Source: Botryosphaeria dothidea (Eukaryota > Ascomycota > Dothideomycetes > Botryosphaeriales > Botryosphaeriaceae). Taken from it: a stretch of DNA of 64,000 bases. Both the position numbers and the translations under genes were made by a program. The notes beneath the pieces were generated by a model. That model was not told the DNA's origin. It saw only the letters and a program-made list of their open reading frames with translations, and did not search any database. Location of the stretch: the NCBI GenBank assembly GCA_011503125.2, contig WWBZ02000073.1, positions 1,426,001 through 1,490,000 of the forward strand, read 5' to 3'. Shown one piece after another: positions 57,234 through 64,000 of this stretch (its first letter is position 1; the number at the start of each line of letters is the position of its first letter).

Positions 57234-58693
57234 CTATCTGCGTCGGTCATAGTCACGATCACGATCGTCGCGACTGTAGCGGTCTTTACTCCTGTCACGC
57301 CTCCGATCGTCGCGGTATCTATCCCGGCTCCTGTCTCTTCTGCGGTCATCGCGGTTATCTTTGCCACGGTATCTGTCGCTGTCACGATGATCTAATCTGC
57401 GGTGATCCCTGTCCCTGTCCCTCCTAGGACTCCTGCTCCTATCACGTCCGCGGCGTCCGTCATCCCTGTCGAAAACAAGACCATATTTCTTGGAGCTTCT
57501 TTCGCGATCATCCGGATCCTCGGCGCGGTATTGTCTCTTCTTTTCCAGACTTGCGACGCCGCCGAAGCCACCTCCATGTGCACGCTTACGCTTATCATTA
57601 GTGGCGTCACGCCACACATCGGAGAGCTTTGAGACACTCTGAGAGAAGTCCACGTGGATGCGGTGGTCGTCGATCAGTACATCCTGCATCTTGAAATAAG
57701 CCTGCTCGCAAGACTTCTTGTCCTCGAACTCGATGAAGGCGTACTGCAGACTGTCACCTGTTTGCTTGTCGCGGATGATCTCACATGACATAATCTTGCC
57801 GAACCGGGAAAAGATGAGCTCCAGGTCTTCGTCCTGTGTGACCGGGTTGAGCTTGCAAACGAACAGCACATTCTCCGGTGGTTTGACTTCGGCGAATGGC
57901 AAGTCTCCCATCATCTCGAGAGTCAGGGCTTGCGCACGTGCTTCTCTCTCGCGCCGCAACCTTTCCACTTGCTCTTGATCCATGTTCTCGTCCAATTCTT
58001 CATCGTCCCTAATGCGCACCGTTGCCAGCTGAGCCTGGGTTGGCACGGGGCTCTTCGGAGGCTCAACCAGACCAGCAGGGTCCGGCATTGGATCGTCCAG
58101 TATTATGGTGTGCCTTAACCTTATGTCCTTCAGCGGGCGTCCATTGTCATCGATGAAGGCGGTGTTGATCTTCTCCAGAGCATCGAAGCCTTCCACAACG
58201 GTTCCAAAAACGGCAGCTTTGCCGTCCAGGTACTCTAGGTTTTCCCCGAGTGTGACGATGAACTGGCTGCCGGCCAGGCGCACATCCGGATCCGTCGACG
58301 ATGGCACAGTCGCCATGCTGACGGTGCCTCTTTCGACATGCCTTAGTCTCGGGTGGAACTCGGGTAGAAACGTCTTCTTGGAGGGATTGGAGGGGTCAAG
58401 CAGGCCCCATATGGACGAGCCTCCGTCGCTATCTTTCGAATCAGGGCCTATGGGGTCGCCGGTCTGGAAGGAGAAATCGCGCTGGACGGAGTGGACAGGG
58501 GCATAGTTGAAGTATTTGATCTTGCAGAGCTTCAGGAAGCTGGAGCACAGGGGGAAAGACTTAGTCGGCGCGTTCAGCTTTTCGTGGCCACGCAAAAGAA
58601 AGAGTGAACTTACTTCTCACAGCATTTTGGGGCCTCGCTCACCAGCAGGTCGATGACAATGTCGCCGACGCTGGTCTCAAGCAACACGGACAT
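57234..58693 (-). CDS. Cyclophilin-RRM protein, PPIL4/Cyp6/Rct1 type
   Basis: Exon 1 (58693-58614) and exon 2 (58539-57234), joined across a 74-nt intron, encode 461 residues. The N-terminal domain is a peptidyl-prolyl isomerase: [38 protein letters not shown] and, later, [18 protein letters not shown] and [10 protein letters not shown]. An RNA-recognition motif follows ([20 protein letters not shown], then [17 protein letters not shown]), and the last ~100 residues are an Arg/Asp/Ser-rich tail of RS type. In fission yeast and plants this protein (Rct1/CYP59) contacts RNA polymerase II and affects transcription and splicing. Nuclear action is therefore expected. The domain order is complete. 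Confidence 0.95.
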
Positions 58694-59397
58694 GATGGCA
58701 GCGCGGACACAAACGGGACCGGCGAAGAGTCATGCGCGAGTGAGGCGATGTGCGAGGATTGGTGTAACGCGGAGGAGGCGACGGGGCAGAAGTGAAGGCG
58801 GCTCTCAGGCAGTTTGGCGCAACGGAAGTTGATGGCCGCCCCAGCTCGACGCGCGACATGACCGCGGCGCCGATCATGAGCGCGCTAGGCCGCTTCGGGA
58901 AGGGGCACAACCGCGACTGCTTCTTCAGCCTGCCCTGTCCCGCGGCTGCCCACCTTGCCTCCCTCGCTCCCTGCACATCTGCGCTCACTCGGCGCTCACC
59001 TCACGCATCTCCCCATCCTCGCGGTCTCTTGTGTCACCCATGGCGCTCCTTGAATCTAATCATTCCAGCCCACGCTACCACGCTCGCACATCAACGTCGC
59101 GGCTGTTTTGTTTGATGCCCATGCTGGACTCGCTCTCTCCGACAGAACCACGGCAGCAGCGGCAGTGTCGAGTAACCGTGGAAGCGGCCGGCTGGCAAGC
59201 ATGCCGATTCGATTGAACCATGTTTACTGACCGGTGGAGCTGCAGCAATATGCGCCACAACCACGGAATGATGCTGCGGAGGGTGACCCTCCCCGCTGCT
59301 TGAGGCTTTCCTGCAAGTCATGCCCTGAACGATGCCGCCATCGGGCGGCCAGCCGCTGTCTCGCACGTCGATCGTGAGTCTCCGCACTCCCGGCCGG

Positions 59398-59445
<48 letters not shown>

Positions 59446-62204
59446 CCTGCCTGCCTTTTTGCCGCCGCGGAACGGCACGCAGCCTCATCTCGGGCCATCG
59501 CGTGTGCCGGTTTCAAACGTCCGCCCTGCGCGCTGAGCAGCACACACTGTACCTCAACAACCCTCTGATCGCATCGCACTTTGCTCGCGCGTGAGCATGT
59601 GCTTGCATTGCAGCCGCCGGAAACCATGCAGGCCTGCGTCTTTCGCCCTCTCTTCACACGCTGTATTCTGTGCCCATCTCTCCTTCTGCCTTTCTGATTT
59701 GTCCCTACTTGCAGGGCTGCCGGTTCATCCGCATGTACCTGCTTCCCCGCAGCCTGTGCCATGTCATGTCGTTTTTGTTTGTCTCACCCCCGCTTGCACT
59801 TCTCCCTGTTTGGCAGGAATTGGTGCCACCAGCACATGGTCTGGAAGGCACGATACCTATCCGGTACCTGCTGCTCTTCTGGAGGATGACGCCAGCCTTG
59901 CATGCAAGCCTTCACACCTGATGCATTTCTGCAATGCAGAACCGTATCCATGCAGACGTGCTCGACGGCTTGCAGGCTGAGAGATGCACCGGACTTCTCG
60001 AGGTCTTTCCCCCGTGATCATGTGGTACGTTGAGACACCTTCTCCGACGATGGTTTTGCCACAGACTACGGACGCAGCACTATTGCCAGGTGCTTTTGCA
60101 AGAAGTTACGCACGCTTCCTTTCTGCGAACCACCTCAAGATGGCTTCCATCCGAGTGTGCTCATTGTTCAAAGCAGAGCGTTCACACGAGCCGTAAATGT
60201 CGTCAAAACTGGGAATTGGCGTATCAAATTCACAGCCCGACCGCTTTACCTTTATGGACCTTTCGGAGAATGACGAGACTGTGTTAGGCGGCAAAAAAGT
60301 AATCTGAACAGTTGCACGGACCGCCTCAGCTCACCCCCCTCTGGCACTGTCAGCGCTGACTTGACCGCAATGCGGCACGGCAGGATAACCCTTCAAGATT
60401 TCCCGGGCACTGATGGCGCGACCACATGAAACCTTCAGACCCAATGGTCTCAAAGCCCTCAGCTCAAGCCCAGGGCTGCTGTGCTAGCTCTTGATTGGGT
60501 TGTTTGCGTTGTGGATCGCTGCGGACGGGTAGCTGCAGATGCTCAGCTCTTATTGGACTCGCTTTACTACCCCTGTGGATCCCATCCTACCGTATCAAAG
60601 GTTTTCTTTCTCCCGGGTTTGCCTGTCCCCTTCTGCAGCCACCCCGAAGTCCCTGGACCTCAGCGCCAGTTACCTCCTCCAGAAAGTCTCGCATTGCCCT
60701 GTTATCCATCAACAAAGGCAGATACATCGACGAGGTGAGTCTGCTTGAATGGTATGCTGTCTCACTGAAAGCTGAGGGACGAAATTCCCCGTTGCCGATC
60801 TGAGTGATTGCAGGGGATCTTTAGAATTAGACCCCCTGAAAGCGGATACTTGCTTCGTTGGCGTTTCTTATCACAAATGTTCAGGGAGCCGATTGCCGAT
60901 GTCGTTTGCTTCACTCAGTCGGCGAGTGACGAAACATGGATCTGCCGCCAGGCTGCTCAATTGTACAGACAGGGTCTGTTATGCAGAGTCATGTTTGCCT
61001 CCCCCATCCGCCGCTCCGGACCAAATCTCAGCACCGTGTCGGAGCCACACGATGTGTTGCGCAAGAGCCCCCGTCCGAGTGGCCTCTCGGACAAGTTGTT
61101 CGGATGTTGCTTTTTCAGGGAGACTCTATTCTCATCCTTCGACATGTCTCCGGACTTCCTACGCGAAAGAAAAGCCGCCGGGCCGTTCCAGCCAACGAAG
61201 AGCCGGTCTGCAATAGCTCGACACGTGTTACACTTTCCTTCGGCCCTTGTCCAGGCACTGCCCGCGCTGTGTCACCCTTAGAGCAGAAAGGTCAGCCTGG
61301 TGCTCTGATTTCGGATGTCAAAGGTCGCTGGGATTCAGAGGCGCAATAATTTGAATGCCCGATGCAAGTGTTTCTGTAAGTGCTGTTTGTCTCATCAGCC
61401 GCACAGATGGCCCAAGTGCCTCAGGATCCTGAGATGAAAGAGGGTGCGTCAGCGCAGCGCATAACGACGTCGTCGCGCGGATATGTATGGAATTCAGGAG
61501 AGTTGCTCAGCTGTTCTGGTCGCTCGACTTCGGCGCTGTCATTCGGGGCCCCTGACCAGGTAGAATTCAACACAACAGCAGTGGTACGTTCCACCTGGTC
61601 GCGGATGTACTGAAGAGACCGTTGTGGCTTATCCAGAACTAGCCCGTGCTCCCTTGGCGCTGAAATGGATCATGCAATCTGGTCGGCGCGACTACCCGCG
61701 TTGCCCAAGCGCTGCCTTGTACGAGAGGAGGGCAATGGGCTTGACACCTCCCGGGCTAAGATGCATCAGGCATGGCTAATACCCGGGACTCAGCCTGACG
61801 TGCGCAACCTGCAGGCATCTCCTCGGCCCAGAATAACCCAAGAAGCGGCGGCATCTTTGGTTATCTACGTCGAGCAATCGCAAATAAGCATTGGCCCAGA
61901 GCTCTCCATCAGAGGTCATCTATCTATAATACCCATGCACCCCCGGAGCACCAAGATCTAATTTTCGCCCCTGCATGCACCTTGGCCGACCTCTGTCTCT
62001 ACCGTACCCAAGCCCTCCATCAGCCACGGAGGAGGAGCATCAGGATCATCCCAGACTGAAGCGCCCTCACTTACGTCAATCGGAGTGCAAACGCAAACCC
62101 GCAGTTCCCATTTGGCGGTACCTGCAGGGCAAATTCCGTCCGTTGTTCCTCCCCCACAGGTGCAGATCCTGAATGAAGCCCTGGTCCTAATAAATCTTCA
62201 GGCC
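58694..62204. other. 3.5-kb intergenic region with tetranucleotide repeat
   Basis: Lies between divergent genes. It contains the GCCT repeat (59397-59455) and many short C/T-rich frames, the longest 157 codons (60808-61281), without domains. Probably promoter and leader of the Zn2Cys6 gene plus non-coding DNA. Confidence 0.45.
59397..59455. repeat. (GCCT)n microsatellite
   Basis: About 15 near-perfect GCCT units, with one unit changed to CCTC. It produces repetitive artefact frames (Ala-Cys-Leu-Pro on plus, Gln-Ala-Gly-Arg on minus). Confidence 0.95.
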
Positions 62205-63883
62205 ATGAACGATTTCGAACGCTACCACCGGTGCTCTCCTCTCGGCTCTCTACAACATTACCCTTGGACCGACCGCTCTATGTCCATGGCTGTCTCCCAC
62301 GCCGTGCGTTCGGACATGCGCTCCTGCCCGACGCGCCAGACCCGCAACGTGCCCCCTCCCGATCCCGATCCTGAGTCCAACAACGGACAGCCGAGACGTC
62401 GCATCGCGGTTGCTGTAAGTTACGCTTGGAGCCTCGTCTGGCCCTTCCGATTGCCCGTGGATCATCTAAACGACCGGCGGCAAACCCACCGGCCCGCACA
62501 TTTTCGCATCCGAGGCTGACAGCATCCCGCAGTGTGCGCGTTGCCGCAAGAGAAAGATCCGCTGCAGCGGTGACCCAGGCAACAACACTGGCTGCCAAAA
62601 CTGTCGCGCTGCCGGTGCTGATATCAGCGCCTGCCAATTCCACAGAGTAAGTGCCATCTTGCAGGTAATAAAAGCCTTCATGCTGACGGGCTTAGGTTGG
62701 TTCTTACGTTCCAGGACCACCAAGCTTCACTTACCCTAACCATCTCTCATCAAGCCCAAGCATCCCCATGAGCAATGTGTACCAGAGCCACTCTGGTGAC
62801 TACTCTTACAGTCCTCACCCAAAGGGCTTGCTCTCAACCCGATCGTTCCAAAGCTGCTACAACCCTGTCGGCTACAGCGACGAACCATCAGCAGACTCCT
62901 ATGGATACCAACCTTTGCCTCTGCCCGGAAACGACGTCTTCGGAGGTGTTTTCAGCGGCGCACAGGAGTCTACCCGTGGATGGTGTGGCACCAACCCGAA
63001 GCAGTCAGCGCCAAGCGATATATATATTGAGGGGCCATCTGCCGCTTCGTACGGGAGCCTGCAGCTGCCGTACCTGAGCAGTACCCCGGTCACGCGGCAG
63101 CCAACGGTAACCGCGGACAACCTGTCAGCCTTCAGCATGAACTCATTGCAGTCCTCTCTGGCTTCACCATCTGCACCTCCTCATCCGCCCCTACCAACTA
63201 CCCTGGAGCATCGTCATCTGCCAATGCCAACTTCCACGCGCACGCAGATGAATCCTTCCACAGAAATGCACTTGAGGGCTCAGCCCACATCTGCAGTCTC
63301 AACTGCGCATGCGCTGTCTTACCCCAAGGCTTCCATAATGTGGAGTTCGGATCCTACGGGACAGGATGGTCGTCAACCTACTTCGAGTACCACCTCAGCC
63401 AGTCAGATTATGACTGCGCTGGATGGAAAGACCCCCGCTGTCTCTGCCCTTCAGGAAAGTGTCCTCAACTACATTCCAATTCCAGCCAATGGCTCTGACG
63501 CCTCTTCCAACCCGGGCTCCTCAACGGTGTACACGCCAAGTTCCCTGTCCGGTGCAACCCCATCTTCGCTGGATGAAAAATACCCCACTTCTGGTGCAAA
63601 CGTTCAATCTTCCTCGAACAGGGATGACCTTCCTCGAAATGACTCCACTACCAGTCTTACATATTACGGTACAGACAGCTCCTCTAGCAAGTGCAACGTT
63701 GGTACCGATCAATCTTCTCAGGAGGGTGCCTTAGTCAGTGGACAGAGGTATGCACCTTTGCCGCCACAGCCGCAACATACCTCTTCCAGCCATGACCAGA
63801 TGCGAAGGGGTTCATTCGATCATCGCCGGACTGCTCCTAGCCACAGGGCCTCAATTTCGAGCCTCAACGAACGCAGATTCTGA
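62205..63883 (+). CDS. Zn2Cys6 zinc-cluster transcription factor
   Basis: Three exons (62205-62414, 62533-62646, 62696-63883; introns of 118 and 49 nt) encode 503 residues. The second exon is almost exactly the DNA-binding cluster: Cys71-x2-Cys74-x6-Cys81-x9-Cys91-x2-Cys94-x9-Cys104, with the basic CRKRKIRC segment that contacts DNA. No fungal-specific middle homology region follows. Instead the C-terminal ~400 residues are Ser/Pro/Tyr/Gln-rich and disordered, suited to activation or repression. The start at 62205 (MNDFERYHRCSPLG) is the first in-frame ATG; a leader intron is possible because a CCCACAG precedes it by about 45 bp. Two TGCAG or TTAG acceptors near 62,660-62,695 were weighed; only 62,695 keeps frame with VGSYVPGPPSF. 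Targets are unknown. Confidence 0.88.
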
Positions 63884-64000
63884 GAAAAGAGCCATCCGCT
63901 GGTGGACTCTATTGCGTTTCCGAATGGTTCTTCTTACTCAAGGAACTCTTCCCCTTTCTCACTGCAGATGACTTTGTTACAGCAACAGTTTTTGTTACCG
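63884..64000. other. 3' flank of the zinc-cluster gene
   Basis: 117 bp to the window edge; nothing recognised. Confidence 0.4.

Noticed and set aside
59091..59762. 223-codon minus-strand frame with Gln-Ala-Gly-Arg repeats
   Set aside because: Produced by the GCCT microsatellite.
1..64000. tRNA, rRNA, CRISPR or a secondary-metabolite cluster
   Set aside because: Scanning for T-arm motifs gave no cloverleaf; no spaced direct repeats of CRISPR type; no polyketide or peptide synthetase genes.

Overview
The window is nuclear DNA of a filamentous ascomycete (Pezizomycotina; Dothideomycetes is my guess, not shown). The grounds are many short introns of 47-118 nt with GT...AG ends (two longer, about 250 nt), a fungal-only set of families (PTH11/SAT4-type rhodopsin-domain receptor, Zn2Cys6 and fungal bZIP regulators, trifunctional HIS4, L-arabinitol dehydrogenase, Clr2-like silencing factor), and a Tc1 transposon with stop codons of the kind left by RIP mutation. 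I found no tRNA, rRNA or CRISPR array.

Layout, left to right. 0-3 kb: the 5' part of a Clr2-like silencing gene runs off the left edge (-), followed by a single-pass membrane protein (+). 3.4-6.2 kb: HIS4, the trifunctional histidine enzyme, with a perfect Gcn4/CpcA site upstream. 7.0-8.4 kb: a complete but inactivated Tc1 element with terminal repeats and TA duplication. 8.5-13.3 kb: a PAF-acetylhydrolase-like lipase and a formaldehyde-dehydrogenase-like zinc alcohol dehydrogenase (both -). 13.3-18.1 kb has no convincing gene. 18.1-19.7 kb: rhodopsin-domain receptor. 22-25.2 kb: secreted GH31 alpha/beta-glucosidase (-). 27.3-30.9 kb: KIN4-type protein kinase (-). 34.5-37.9 kb: a divergent redox pair, an AIFM3-like Rieske flavoprotein (-) and a BCP-type peroxiredoxin (+). 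37.9-46.3 kb is gene-poor, but holds three very small same-strand genes that share a Trp-Pro-Arg-Asp-(Gly/Ala)-Gly ending. 46.3-51 kb: bZIP regulator, RAD1 checkpoint clamp subunit, OST5/TMEM258-type oligosaccharyltransferase subunit (all -). 51.4-55.8 kb: Kelch/BTB protein and L-arabinitol 4-dehydrogenase (+). 57.2-58.7 kb: PPIL4-type cyclophilin-RRM protein (-). 62.2-63.9 kb: Zn2Cys6 protein (+).

Most genes are unrelated housekeeping or regulatory loci, each with its own promoter. I see no biosynthetic cluster. Functional links visible in the window are: HIS4 under likely cross-pathway control; alpha-glucosidase and arabinitol dehydrogenase as carbon-use genes; and the Rieske flavoprotein and peroxiredoxin sharing a 477-bp intergenic region. 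The least explained signal is the trio of WPRD mini-genes between 40.6 and 45.3 kb: different N-termini, one shared C-terminal motif with mostly synonymous differences, and a same-phase intron in two of the three. Splice sites throughout were read by eye and checked for reading phase; no transcripts or database searches were available.
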